This document shows, one piece after another, positions 22,665 to 34,530 of a stretch of DNA of 64,000 nt; position 1 is the stretch's first letter, and the number at the start of each line of letters is the position of its first letter. The notes beneath the pieces are model-generated. The model was not told the origin of the DNA, searched no databases, and saw nothing but the letters and a program-made list of their open reading frames with translations. The stretch spans positions 120,484,538-120,548,537 of the forward strand of contig NC_035448.2 in NCBI RefSeq assembly GCF_002127325.2, given 5' to 3'. Source of the DNA: Helianthus annuus (taxonomy: Eukaryota; Streptophyta; Magnoliopsida; Asterales; Asteraceae). The position numbers and the translations under genes are program-made.

Positions 22665-23705
22665 CTAGGACTGTGAGTTTGACCCGAGCCTACACTTCCC
22701 AAAGTGATACTTCTGGCAGTTTTTGCACTTGGGCTTCTCTCCAGATTGCTGCCCATCTTTCCTCGACTCTGACCCTCTCTTGCCATCACCGTTCCCACGG
22801 TGTTTCTTGCCCGACCTTCGTGAGGTATCGTCCTCACGCTTCCTCTTCTCGGCCTCTTTGTTCCTCAACGACCGTTGCCGGACCGCATCCTGAGTGAGGG
22901 ACAAAGATAAGTCGGTCACAGATCTGAAGGTCGTTGGCCGAGAGGCCTTCACGCTTGCCTTAATCTCGGGGGCTAACCCACCGATGAAACGAGCGATTCT
23001 CCTTGGCTCCGGGGTTACCAGATATGGAACCAACCGAGACATCGTGTTGAAGCTCGTTAGGTAAGCTTGGCAGTCAAGGTTTGTCATCACCAATGACACA
23101 AAGTCAGATTCTATCTTTTCCACCTCATGTTGAGGGCAGTAATTTTCTTTGATGAGAGAAATGAATTCCTCCCACGTCATGCTGTATAGAACAGCTTTTC
23201 CCGAGGCCTGAACCAGCGCCCTCCACCAAGCCAGGGCCTCGCCCTTAAACGATTGCGACACAAACTTTAACACGTCCCTTTCCGCACAGCCACTGATGTC
23301 CACCACGGTGTCCATCTCATCCAGCCACATCATACAATCGACTGCGCCTTTCTCCCCAGTGAAGTCTCGGGGTTTACAAGACACAAAGTACTTGTAGGTG
23401 CAGCCCCTGGCACGAGATGCATCAGTATACTCCCTTTCACGACGAACGCTGTTTTCATTGGACGAGTGATTATCGTCGTCCTTTTTGGGCTTTGACAGGG
23501 GTTTGCTGTGGGATTTTGAGTGTGTCTTCGGCTTGGAGGGTGGTTTGGATACGGTTTTGCTCCGAGATTCGGTATATTGTCGATCTAGAGCTGCCTGAAC
23601 AGCGTTGTCGACAAGAGCTTTTAATTGAGCGCCCGTTAAATGTACTTGGGCGTTATCGTATTCGTCTTCACTCGTATGACTATTTTCTCCATTAGGTTCA
23701 GCCAT
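22665..23705 (-). pseudogene. Gypsy gag, ends in an amber codon in frame with pol
   Basis: 346 codons from an ATG with good context (CCATGGCTG). The acidic N-terminus is followed by basic KPKTHSKSHSKPLSKPKKDD, then the retrotransposon gag core (FTGEKGAVDCMMWLDEMD, SFKGEALAWWRALV, CPQHEVEKIESDFVSL, FIGGLAPEIKASV), a Lys/Arg-rich stretch and a small knuckle CKNCQKYHFGKC. The stop TAG (22,665-22,667) is in frame with the following pol. Either a CAG-like codon mutated, or the stop is a read-through point; I favour mutation because related elements usually have one continuous ORF. Confidence 0.88.
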
Positions 23706-24654
23706 GGTAACTTGAATCTGTTACAGAATATAACGAAAATTTTTATTTAGGAGTTTATTATTGAATTGTCTTTTATGGCAATTCATTAACCATGGTAACA
23801 AAGACCATATCTGGTTAATTTGTTACTCACTTTTATTTAGGATTTGAACATACTTATCCTAATTACAATTATTATTGCTAGTGGCATAAAGCCTAGTCAC
23901 GAGGACGTTATATAATATTAGCCGAGACTACAGAGAATCAAGGTATGAAGGTTTGAACCGTAATCCTTTTTACCCTTTCTGACAGGGAGTCATAGACCAC
24001 CACTGTCTTTTGTCTTATTATGACAATGATTATGGCCCATAGGCACTACATCACTAATGGATGTTTGATAATTCGGCCCGTAGGCACTACATCGCTAATG
24101 GATGTTTAACAAGTGATCATCTTCATTGATGATTTAACCCATGATTTATTATATCATTAATTTGGGCCTTGGAATCCTTAGAAAGGATTCTTATTCAAGA
24201 ATGACGCGCGTGATTTTAACGAATCACATCTGCCATGAACGTTAACATGATTACAGAGGTTAACTGGAATTCTGAATCTTTTAATCAGGTCTTACCATCT
24301 CGGCCGGGTCTAAAAGACACCTGGCTAGGTTTCACTCTTAAGATTCTTTATTTAGGCAGATTTAATTTAAAAGGAATGATTTTGATTTATTTCATATATA
24401 GTAATAACAAAAATGAAATTTTAACATAACATTCCATAACTTCAAATACGATTACACGTTGCCCTAAACGGGACTTTTAAACAAGTACATACCTACATAG
24501 AGGTTAATAAAGAGACAAGTCCACGCAGGGACCAATACAAGATCGACGTCCGCGCAGGGACTAAAAGATAAGTCCACGTAGGGACTGAAATACGATAAAT
24601 GTCCACGCAGGGACTTGATTTAAAATAAACATTACATTAGATCATATATAAGGA
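23706..24654 (-). other. Gypsy leader between gag and the proline-rich ORF
   Basis: No ORF. A repeat of about 40 bp (GGCCC(A/G)TAGGCACTACATC) occurs twice at 24,032-24,110. GTCC(A/G)CG(C/T)AGGGAC occurs four times at 24,521-24,615. On minus, CTGTAACAG just before the gag start would serve as a splice acceptor, so this may be an intron of the genomic RNA. Confidence 0.4.
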
Positions 24655-25844
24655 CTAATGGTCGCGTTTCTTTTTCTTGCCCTTCAACAGGTTCGCTAGG
24701 CCCTTAAGGAATCCCCTGTTGTTCTTTCGTTCTTCCTCGAAATCCCGTTCCACACGAGTTAAGCGGTGGAGGATTTCTTCTTGTTCGGGCGGAGAAAAAC
24801 GTGGTTGTGGCGCCGGTTGCGAAACTGGAGGTCTAGGAGGTGCTGGATACCCATGAGCTGAGTAGTCCGGTATCCCCATGTTTCCAAAAGCTCCGTCGGG
24901 ATAGCGAGCATTATACCTAGCCGCTACCACATATGGGTCGCGCTCATAGTTGTAATTGTAATGTGTGTGCGACGACGGTTCGAACGGGATGTATGCCGTT
25001 GGACTCGTATATGCAGGTATTGGGTGGTCATATCCAAATGGTGGCGAAGATGGTGCAACTGGTGCGGAGTTCGCCTCCTGTACTGGACTTGAAGGTCCTT
25101 CTTCAGGTACTGACGGATAGTGACTAGCACTCGAGTGGCAAGGGGTGCTGAAATGGAATTCCCCTCCTCGGGTAGACATCCGTGCGCCTGATCTTCTACG
25201 CCTTGGCGGATCTGGAACAAGTGGTTGAACCGGTGGCGGTGGTGGTGGCGTAACTGCCACGAAACGTGGATCCTCGGAGGGATCTTGTTGTTGTTGTTGC
25301 TCGTGTTGCGATGTCTGATGGGAGGGTGTGAAGTACCACTCGTGTTGGTTGAACAACGCCTGGAAGCTATCTGGGCCCTGATAAGGTGTGCCATGAAAAG
25401 AAGATCCATCAGAGATCTCGATAGGATGTGTGGGCGTACCACGAGCAGGTTCGATTGGATCAGTGTCCTCATCCATATGGTCTTCTGAGAAGTGATCCTG
25501 TGGTCCTAACGGGACAAAGCCTGCAGGTTCCTGAATGTAATCTGCTGGGTTAAACTGGCCTCTGAAGTAAGGAGTGGGGTCGTCAAAAGCACGGTGCGAT
25601 ACCGAACGCTGCAGAGGTATGTAGGAGGGTTGAGGGTTATTGGGATCATTTTCGGAATCTGGCCCGAACGAGTGACGGTACGATGGCGTCGAGCTATGCG
25701 AGGTAGAATGCCTCGCAGGTTCAAAAAAGTTTCTTCGTCTTTGAGGTTCTTCACTCCTTGTGGTCGAAGGAGCTCGAGTGTTTGATGGTCCAGCTTCGTG
25801 ATCATGGTGAGTAATGATCGTCCTCTGCCTCTTCTTCCTCTTCC
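24655..25844 (-). CDS. Proline-rich leader ORF of the gypsy element
   Basis: The frame is open from about 25,844 on minus; the first in-frame ATG is at 25,476 (273 codons). The upstream part reads EAGPSNTRAPSTTRSEEPQR and SYIPLQRSVSHRAFDDPTPY. The rest is low complexity (HQTSQHEQQQQQ, TPPPPPPVQPLVP) and then Tyr/Pro-rich (HTHYNYNYERDPYVVAARYN). It ends with a coiled-coil-like ERDFEEERKNNRGF and a basic tail KGKKKKRDH. I do not recognise a domain. It lies where long gypsy leaders often carry an extra ORF before gag. Confidence 0.55.
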
Positions 25845-25849
25845 TCGAT

Positions 25850-28355
25850 TACGTTTAGTACCTGCAGTTAATCTTTTTGGGAAAATACGTCAGTTTACAC
25901 TGGTAAATACATTCAACCGACACTTTTGAAAAATGTTTATTAAAATTGATTTGAATGCACAAGGCACAAACTCTTTTATAACTTGGGATAATTTATAATT
26001 AAATCTTGTAAAGAATTACATGTTTGCTATGCGTTCGGTCGCCCGGGTCGTGCCGGGTTAAAGTTTAATAGACACACCACATAGCGTAAAACTGAGGTGG
26101 GTAAACCAACGGTTACACCTTTAATTAATATAGACACAATGCCGGGTGTACGCCTACACCCGGATGTCAAGGTCGTGGCCATTTCGTAAAATGATGCCAA
26201 GGATATCCGGGACATGGTCATTAAGCCCCCAAAGGCGTTAAGCCAACAAAACAAGTTTTTAAACGGGTCACATTGATAATACCCAACTACAAATGAGTTG
26301 GGGTCAATTGCCCGACCAGGCGGTATTTTAGATACCGTACCCGAAGCCCGTAATACATAAGTTAAAAGTATTTACCTTTGCAAGTATAGTCCTTAATTGA
26401 TTAAATCACAGATATCTTTTACTGGGCTCCTATTCTGGAACGAAGGTTTTAAAATAACCTATTAGAATCCTAACGGGTCTTTATATTAGCCGTAGCCTAG
26501 ACCGGTCAGTTTCAAAGGGTAGATACGGTTTAATCGCGTGAAAGGCGAAAACCGGGAATGGAATGTGATTCCGACCCAACAAGTTTGAAGGCTTGTTTTA
26601 TATGGGCTTAATATTCACACTCTGGATTTTGGGGTCAAAACAATATGGTTTGACCCGTATCGGCTAATTTATGTAAACTTGTTACATAAGCCGAACCGTG
26701 CGCGCAAAAGGCGCAACGGGTAACCGTAAGGGTCCTACACTGTTTTCCTAAGCCAACATGCTTTAAAGAGGTTGTGGTATCAGTAGGATACCTTCCATAA
26801 TGCCCGTAACGAGTTTAAGTTGTTATTATGCCCCGTAGGGGTATTCCGGTCTTTTTTAAAGATTATAAAAGAGGTTTTAGAGTTCTACAGGAAATCTGAG
26901 TTTCCCGAACAGTTTATAAAGTCTAAAATACTTTATTTGTTATTTAAAATCAGTAGCAACTGGAATCGGGTCAAAAGACCTTGTAGAACTCAAGTTATGG
27001 CCGAAAAGGGTATATTCGGTATTTACCGAACCGTTGCCATAACCGCAGGTTATGAGCAGGTTAAAAATAATTAAAAATCTTTAAAAATCCCAAAATATTA
27101 TTTTACAACAGTGAGCAAAAGGTTTGGTGTCGAAATCCGGGTTTAGATAGGCGTTATGCTAATTGCGCTATTTAATTACTAAAGTTTCGCAATTTGCGCT
27201 ATTTAGCATAACTCCTATTCTGGACCTCGGATTGACATGAAATTTTAGGGACATGCTTAGATATCAGTAACCAAGGTTATGATCCTTTCACATGTCCGAA
27301 ATTCTCGTTTTAATTTATAAAGGGCGTTACGGTCAACTTTTAAGCATTTAACGGAAATGTGTAAAAGACTTGGACAAACGACGAACCGGTCACAGAGGGT
27401 GATAACCATCATGTGACCTGGTCCTAAGAGAGTCCTAAGGCATATCTACATTGCACTAAAACGGGTCAGAACTGAAGTCAAAGCAAAAGTCAAAGTTTTG
27501 CGACTTTTGGCTCCGAACCGGGTCAATATAGCAAATGGTCGAATCAAACAAGCTTAGACTTGTTAATACACTTATTATCATATTTTATGAGTGTTTAAAC
27601 AGGTTGCATATCATCTACATTACAGATTATGCGTAAAATCGCAAAATGGCTTTCTGTTGACTTTTTAAGTACACGTTTGACTCGACATTTGACCTAGTTA
27701 GAGTGGTGATCAGGGGGAACCCTTTTAAGGGTTTATTACCCACATAAATACCAACACACAACTATCTTTGATTCGACAAATCACTAGACCATTCGTGATT
27801 TATCACAAAGTCAATCGTTAACTACGACAGATTGACTTTTAAGCTAAACGAAGCAAGAACTGAACCATAAAAGGGTTAGACAACTTACAGAAGCTTGTGC
27901 ACGACTTAGGATGATAGAAGAACACTTGAGAGCTCCAGGAATGATCTTGAGAGCAGTGTTTGAGGTGTGGTGAACTTATGCACAATGTAGGCCTTTTTAT
28001 AGTAATGTTTGGTGCACAAGATCATTACAACACATCCTACATTGCTCATGGATGATCAGCAAGTGTCCTAAGGTGCTAGGGGTCAGGTAGAGGGCGCCCA
28101 TGCTTCATTGATTGCTCACAAGATCGTTTACAAGCCAAATCATTGAAGCTGCCCATGTTTTCTGTTACTGGGCGTCCCACGCGGCCCGCATGAAGAATCA
28201 TGCAACTTGTTCACGGGCCGCCTGAATCCTTAAGTCAGAAACCGGATTAACAGGTGGCTCGCGGCCCGCATCGACTATCCCCTAACCTTTACGCGGCCCG
28301 CGTTAGGTCTGATTTCCAAGATTTTTGATTTTTTTGTAATGATTAACGAAATCTT
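25850..28355 (-). other. Long 5' region (leader or LTR) of the gypsy element
   Basis: No ORF of note. On minus, CATTACTATAAAAAGGCC at about 27,991-28,006 is a good TATA box, followed by a CA/CT-rich stretch like a transcription start. Four GCGGCCCGC-type blocks occur at 28,180-28,310. A TATA box outside the 574-bp repeat argues that the functional 5' LTR is longer than that repeat. I found no primer binding site. Confidence 0.45.
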
Positions 28356-28929
28356 TGTAATTAATAACCTGACCTTTCGGGTTTGAAGGGGTAACTTTGC
28401 GATTTGGCCCTCGGTTAATTACAGTTAAGGGCCTCGTGCCATTTACCCGCACTGTCAAGTCCCCGGTTAGTTTAATTACTATCCGGAAAGCCTTAACTTT
28501 CATTGTTGACGCTTTTAACCCTTCTCGTACGAATTTGATCATAACTTTCTCGTTTTAAAACGGAACTTCGCGAAATTTATATAGTACATTCTAGCGAGCG
28601 TATTTTACTGTTACAAAGCCTCGGGTTCATCAAAGGGTCACTCAGAGGTATAATTAAACATGTTGACACAGTTAACCCCTGTAGCTTTGTGATCTCTCAC
28701 TTTCTTCCGCGTTTCGCTTCCGTACGATCCATGATTTATTCGTTTGAAGGTACGAGCATCGTTTAGATTTACTATACAGTTTATTTACCCTTTGTTGACA
28801 TCTATAACCCTCGAATTTACATACTTTCAAGGTTTGTCAACTTTAGTCCTTTATTTAATATTTAATGCCACGTGTAAACTAATGACACGTGTTAACACAT
28901 TATTGGACACAAAATTTCGAGGTGTTACA
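28356..28929 (-). repeat. LTR-like direct repeat, right copy (5' LTR side)
   Basis: 574 bp, matching 11,483-12,056 at its full length. It begins TGTAACACCTCG on minus at 28,929. To its right the sequence CCACGCGTAGACG is unrelated to the left copy's flank. Confidence 0.7.
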
Positions 28930-30389
28930 CCACGCGTAGACGTTTGAGTCTGCAGTGTGTTTGTTTTCTCGAAGTGATTTCATTAAAAAAAATGTCTGCC
29001 CGTCCTCTTTTTGGTGCAGACATGAGATAGCTACTTCTTACCTCTCCTCTAATCTCAAAACACACCAGACCTCTCAAAATGGAAAATGTCCGCCCGACCT
29101 CTTTTTGGTGTAGACATGAGATAGCTACTTCATACTCATACGTTTTATGTTCATACTTACATACTTATTCATACTCATACTATTATTCATGCTTACATTC
29201 ATACTCATATTCATACGTTCGTACCTATATGTGAGCATAACCCGAGGGGTTCACTCACGTTGGTCTTACATACTTAAACATGAACATGCTTATATACTAC
29301 ATTCTTATACGTACACATTATTATTCTTTTCAAATTTATGTATGCCCTGATTCATACACAACTAGTACAAGCTATGCGGATCATGCGAAGATCAAAATAA
29401 TCGCGGGTGCACACGGGATTATAGTGATAGGTGCATGTCATAGAGTGTACTACTGTGTATGGTAAAACATGGAACGTAACATGACACCGAACAACGGAAC
29501 AGACGTAACATGGTTAAAACATGGTGGATACGCCGCTGGTACTTCCTATATATAAGTGTTTTCACCATATTACCAAACTTTCGTAAAACGTGCCATGAGA
29601 AATTCGGTGTTTTGCAGACCTTTTAGACCTAATACAAACTTTAACAACTCACAAACGCATTATAACCGATTATCCACGACAAGACCTCATTCCTAACACA
29701 ACGAGTTCGTTTGTCCAACACACATGTCATTCTTATACTCATATTCGGTTATTAGATCGATCATTCACTCTCGTACCTTCGTTCTTCCCCATTATTCTCT
29801 GTCTTTTTATACAAACCTCGTTTATACTCAATTGGTTTAAACATTTGAATCCTGAAACGCTTCCTTATATTTTTAAAACCATCTTCTAATTTTGTTATGT
29901 GAAAACAAATATAGATGGCCATTACCTCCAAAACCGTTTTATGTAAAACGCCAAACCTTCTCGTTCCTCTCAATAAACAATTTTCTACAAATGTGTGATT
30001 TAATACTATCATTAAACTTCCCACGTAAACTACCATGTAACCACGCTTTTCATCAAAATACAAACCGTTTTGTATAAAATTCTCTATATTAATACAACAC
30101 ATTTTTAATACATCTCAATTTTGAACTATTCAAAAACTTGCTTAAACTCACTTTTCCTATACACACACCTACATGTTTTACGTATGCTTAACGCTTCGAC
30201 TCATTTTTAGTCAAACAAACTCCTTTTACAAAACTTATCCTTCCATCCTTCAAATTTCGTATTTTTCAAAACATTTCAAAACTTCCAAGTCTCAATTTTA
30301 GACAATCATTCTTTTAGCCAAAATGCTTTTTCTCCAAGGTCTTCCGCTTGAATAAATTTTGGGACGAAAATTCCTAAAGGAGGGGAGAC
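28930..30389 (+). other. 3' internal part of a plus-strand LTR element, truncated at left
   Basis: No ORF. A unit of about 96 bp (AATGTC(T/C)GCCCG(T/A)CCTC ... GACATGAGATAGCTACTTC) occurs twice at 28,991-29,130. It is followed by CATAC-rich simple sequence and the mark GAGCATAACCCGAGGGGTTC. It ends TTTTGGGACGAAAATTCC then AAAGGAGGGGAGAC (30,376-30,389), the polypurine tract in front of an LTR. Confidence 0.55.
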
Positions 30390-32779
30390 TGTAACGTCCT
30401 GCTTTTTCATACTTTTCACAATTAGAAATCGTTACTTGTATTTTCATGTTTTGAAAATCTTGTAGTCTTGTAATCGTCCTTTCGTTGTAATCGTTGTAAA
30501 ATCCGAGATTTGGATCATAAATAAAATTCGTATTTCTTTAAATTCGTGTTATACATATTCATACTTGTTCATACGTTTGAATTCATGAACCATTTGATAC
30601 ATTATTCGTAATTCTTGGAAATGTGTAATATACTTGCAAATACGTGAAATACGTGAATCATACATCAACTGAATACATATGATACTTATTTACGACATAC
30701 ATACACTTAATCATACTTCATCATACTTGTTTTTATATTGGAAATACTTAACAACCCTTATACTAAGCGTATATTACATGAATCACCCTTGAAACACCTT
30801 TAATCTTGCAATTATAAACATGAGGGACCATAATTGACAACAAATGAAACTTATACCTAGCCCCCACCCGGCTCGCACCCCGCGACCCGGCCCCTTTGGT
30901 GGCTCGTGGCCGGCGACTCACCCAGATCCACAGACTCTCGTTTCAGCTTCGCGGATTGGGCATAAGTGTGCTTGTTTCTTGTGTTTCTTGCATTTATTGA
31001 CCACCAAACCAACCCTAATTCATCCCCTATAAAACTTAAGCCTCCTCCACACATTTTTCACTTCCAAACTCACTAAACTCACTCCCAAACCCTCAAAAAC
31101 GCAGCTGAAAACAGAAGCAAGTCAGATTCGCTACAACTTACAAAAGTGAGCATAAGTTTACTTCTACTTCATCTTTTTCTTTGATTCTTCTTTCTAATCA
31201 CTTGGAACAACCTTAGGTATGTTTCCACAGATTTTTCATGGAAAACCAAGGCTGGAACATCACCATAAAAGGCTCCAAAGTGCAATAAACTTTCTGATTT
31301 TGTATAAACACTTGATTAACACACTTTAAATTGAGATTTCTGAACATATTCCTATGTCCTTATGCCACTAGCCAAAACCATTTTTATGTGAGCTTAATAA
31401 AAGGTTGTGACATGTAAATCCAGAGGTTTAATCCTCACAAACGTTATGTTTTTATAAGGTTTTAACCTACAAGTGATGAACAAGTACACTTGAAGTTGTG
31501 TGATTATTTGGATAGCTTGGGCTATCCTACCTACAAATCCACACATCACTTGATGTTTTCTTAGTTAGATAGTACGTATTTCCATTTCCTAATGTATGTT
31601 CATGACCATCCTTGTTGTCTTATGACAACTTGTGTACTTGTAACAACTAAAGAGGTTCCTAAATGGAAGATTTATCTTCCTACCCCATGCATGACTTCTA
31701 TGACATTCTTGTATGATAACGGACTAGAACTTATAAATATATACTATATAGAATATATAATACATGTAAGAAACCTAACACTTGATGATAACAACATGGT
31801 TATTTGTCAAGTTAGTAAGTTACATCACCTAAGTACTTAGTTTTCTCGTTACGATTCTAATGGGTGTTACACCCATGAAATCATTCAAACCCTATGGGTT
31901 TTCATAGTGTCAAGAACGAGTGCTAAGTCTAAGTGATTACTTTCTTGTATATTTACTTTGTTATACTTTTAGTTCCGAATTCCGAATCTAAACATACCTT
32001 GAACTCTAATCCGTATACATTCAATCTCCCAATCCCATTTGGATAATCGGAAAGCTTATGCAATTTTGTGAGTATACTTGAACCCCCTTTTCGTTTACCA
32101 CCTTTTGGGGTGTAACATGTTAATCTATAAAACTTACACTTAAACTTTATTCTTAAATGCACAAACATTCCTTATACATGCATGCCTACTTGATTACTTG
32201 ATACTTTAAACTTGGGGTTATACGTTTTGTGTTAGACTTATCATTAACTTCGTACGAGTCTATACTTGACATATATGGCGCTATAGGATTAACGCACCAC
32301 CTGTAAACTTTGGGTTATGTCATGAGCTTATTGCGTTTCATCATTGGTTTGAGTAGTTAAACACATGTCGATTTTATTGTTTATCTTGTTTCAATAGCTT
32401 TCCATATGGAATTGTTTAAACTCATCTTTTTATGCTATGTATGAAAACCTCTATACTTGCCAATACATATTTGTATTGAACTATACTTTTTAACATGTTA
32501 CAGGTTGATGATGACAATGCTATGAAACTGAGGTAGTGATGATGCCTAGATACACATATAGACGTTTAGGTTTTAATACGTTGTATAATTTGTGTACTTG
32601 TTTGTTGTATTGTTTTTCTTGTATTGAACATGTTGTATTTCAAGTTCCATGTATTGTAACATTTTGTTATGAATGAAATCAATCTATTTTTAATTCTATT
32701 GTCACAATTAGCGTTATGTGTGATGAGTAATCTTTTTTCATCTCACTCTAATGTTTCCGCCATTGGTTGGGGTGTGACA
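30390..32779 (+). repeat. 3' LTR of a plus-strand gypsy-type element
   Basis: 2390 bp. It starts TGTAACGTCC right after a polypurine tract and ends GGTTGGGGTGTGACA. CCCTATAAAAC at about 31,026 is a TATA box on plus, in agreement with the orientation. The last 27 bp, reversed, match the start of the LTR at 56,698 (TGTCACACCCCAACC, ATGGCGGAA), so the two belong to related families. The 5' LTR is not in the window. Confidence 0.75.
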
Positions 32780-34210
32780 TTTACGGTGTTCTAAAAATAT
32801 ATGAAAATCATTATACTATTGCATTTCTTGCTAAAAATGTGTGATTCAATCAAAGAATGGTCGCTCTGATTGAAATCTATTGCATTTCTTGCTAAAAAGG
32901 ACAACCTGGGATTGAAATCTGACCATTGAAATCTGAACTTGATTAGGCTATATATAAGTAGCTCAAAGTCTTCTTGTGTTACAGGTGAATAAACCCTGGA
33001 GTTGAACAAGGAGGACTAATGGTAGCAATCCATCCTAACTTAAAGCTTCAAGGATCACGAGTCAAACCGCAAACAAACCTGGTACTTTGAATAAATAAGT
33101 GAAATTCATTAAAATAATTCTTTATTTGTGTTTATTTGAGTCTTTATGGCTCCAGCAACCACTGACAACCAAATTTGGTCTTAATTTTGTGAGAATTTAG
33201 AAATTAGAAGTTGATTATGAGTGCAGGTGTGTTCGGATGTTTTGGTGTGAATTTCAATTAGTCAGAACTTAGAAAAAGTGAAACCACTGTTTTGGGTTAA
33301 AACAGTGTTTTGAAACCACTTTTGGGTTAAAACAGTGTTTGAAACCACTGTTGGGTCAACAGATGGATGAAAACAGATGTTTGAAACCACTGTTGGGTTA
33401 AAACAGTGTTTGTGGAGAAAACAGTGGTTGAAACCACCATTGGGTTAAAAAGGTGATTTGAAACCACTGTTGTGTTAAAACAGTTTTTATGGAGAAAACA
33501 GATGTTTGAAACCACTGTTAGGTTAAAACAGTGGTTTGAAACTACTGGGTTAAAACAGTGTTTTGTGGAGAAAAAACAGATGTTTGAAACCACTGTTAGA
33601 ATAAATTTGATTTTTATAAAGAAAATTGCTAAGAAAATAAGATAAGGGTGGTTAATGATTGATTGAGGTGATGTTCTATGGTGGCTTACAGAGATGGCTA
33701 TGGGAATGTTGTAGGTTTGATGTTCACGATACCTGAATTTATGTGTTTGTTGTGTTTTTGCAGGGTGGACTTATATATTGACAGTGATATAGGTTACTTT
33801 CAGTTTGTTTCTCAATTGGTAAGTCTACTATGTAATGTCGTGTTCAAGTTATGATTGGAATCTTTAGATGATGATGCCAGTTCTGTTTTAGCTAAAAAAA
33901 TCTAGCACATATCATCACTGATGTGATATTGGATTGAATATAAAACCATTTTTGGGTTTGCTTTGCGGTATGTCTTGATGGTTTAGTCTTCATCGAGGTT
34001 TAATTGAAACCTTATGTTGGTTTGCTTTGTTGTCTTTATATTGATATTGAATGCGAGTTTAAACATTTGGAGACTACTAAAATGGTTGAACTTTAGGCTG
34101 TTTAGACATAATATTTTGAAGACCAGCATTAATCAATTGTGTGAAGCCCATAATATGTTGCTAAACTAGTCTAATGGTTTGCTTGAAGATATGTGATGTG
34201 ATAATAGGCA
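32780..34210. other. Intergenic with a dyad-rich simple repeat
   Basis: No gene. TTGCATTTCTTGCTAAAAA occurs twice (about 32,819 and 32,880). At 33,265-33,600 the words GAAACCACTGTTGGGTT and AAAACAGTGTTT alternate about ten times. The CACTGTT / AACAGTG halves are complementary, so the transcript would fold into many small hairpins. Confidence 0.55.
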
Positions 34211-34530
34211 GGGGCATTTTGGGAATACTGAAGATTAACTGGCCAGAGGCATCAAAGAAAGCACAAGAAGCGATTCAGAGTTCCGGGTTTGATACTGAGC
34301 CTGTTTAAAGTGCTGCTAAGGTACTTGATCAGCACCCATATGTTGATATGTACATTTTGATTATTACATTTAGGATTGTTTCTATTTTAGACGGTAGTAG
34401 ATGCAGTAGAGCAAACGGGGAAAGTGATCCAGGAGGCCAATTGGACCGCATCAACTACGGTCGAGACCATCTCATAGGCTGATCCGACCACCATTGCTGT
34501 CATTGATGGAGTTATAGTCCTCTCCTCTTG
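34211..34530 (+). pseudogene. CAS: Fragment of CAS (chloroplast calcium-sensing receptor)
   Basis: Two exon-like pieces, 34,211-34,320 and 34,391 to about 34,530, are separated by a 70-bp GT-AG intron. They read GILKINWPEASKKAQEAIQS then SGFDTEPV-stop-SAAK, and TVVDAVEQTGKVIQEANWTA then STTVETIS-stop-ADPTTIAVI. This matches my recollection of the stroma-side region before the membrane span in plant CAS, a thylakoid protein in calcium signalling. Both stops (TAA, TAG) and loss of similarity after ADPTTIAV make it a pseudogene. The kept intron points to a DNA-level duplication rather than a reverse-transcribed copy. Confidence 0.7.

Larger units (their letters stand above)
11483..28929 (-). mobile_element. 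Ty3/gypsy LTR retrotransposon with nested insertion
   Basis: A minus-strand element runs from an LTR-like repeat at the right, through leader, gag, protease, RT/RNase H and integrase, to a second LTR-like repeat at the left. A 7.05-kb element (12,544-19,590) plus a 5-bp duplication interrupts it, so its own length is about 10.4 kb. The integrase tail reads VKVKWDARRGPEFTWEVEAT and ends YPYLFE, as in the chromodomain-bearing Tekay/Del type. The element is dead: amber codon at the gag/pol junction, one base lost in the RNase H region, and the insertion in integrase. The flanking 5-mers (AACTT left, CCACG right) do not match, so the outer ends may have been rearranged. Confidence 0.85.

Noticed and set aside
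24003..26300. Primer binding site TGGTATCAGAGC for the gypsy element
   Set aside because: Looked for on minus between gag and the right repeat; not found.
33265..33600. CRISPR-like spaced repeats
   Set aside because: Units are irregular and lack distinct spacers, and the genome is a plant's.
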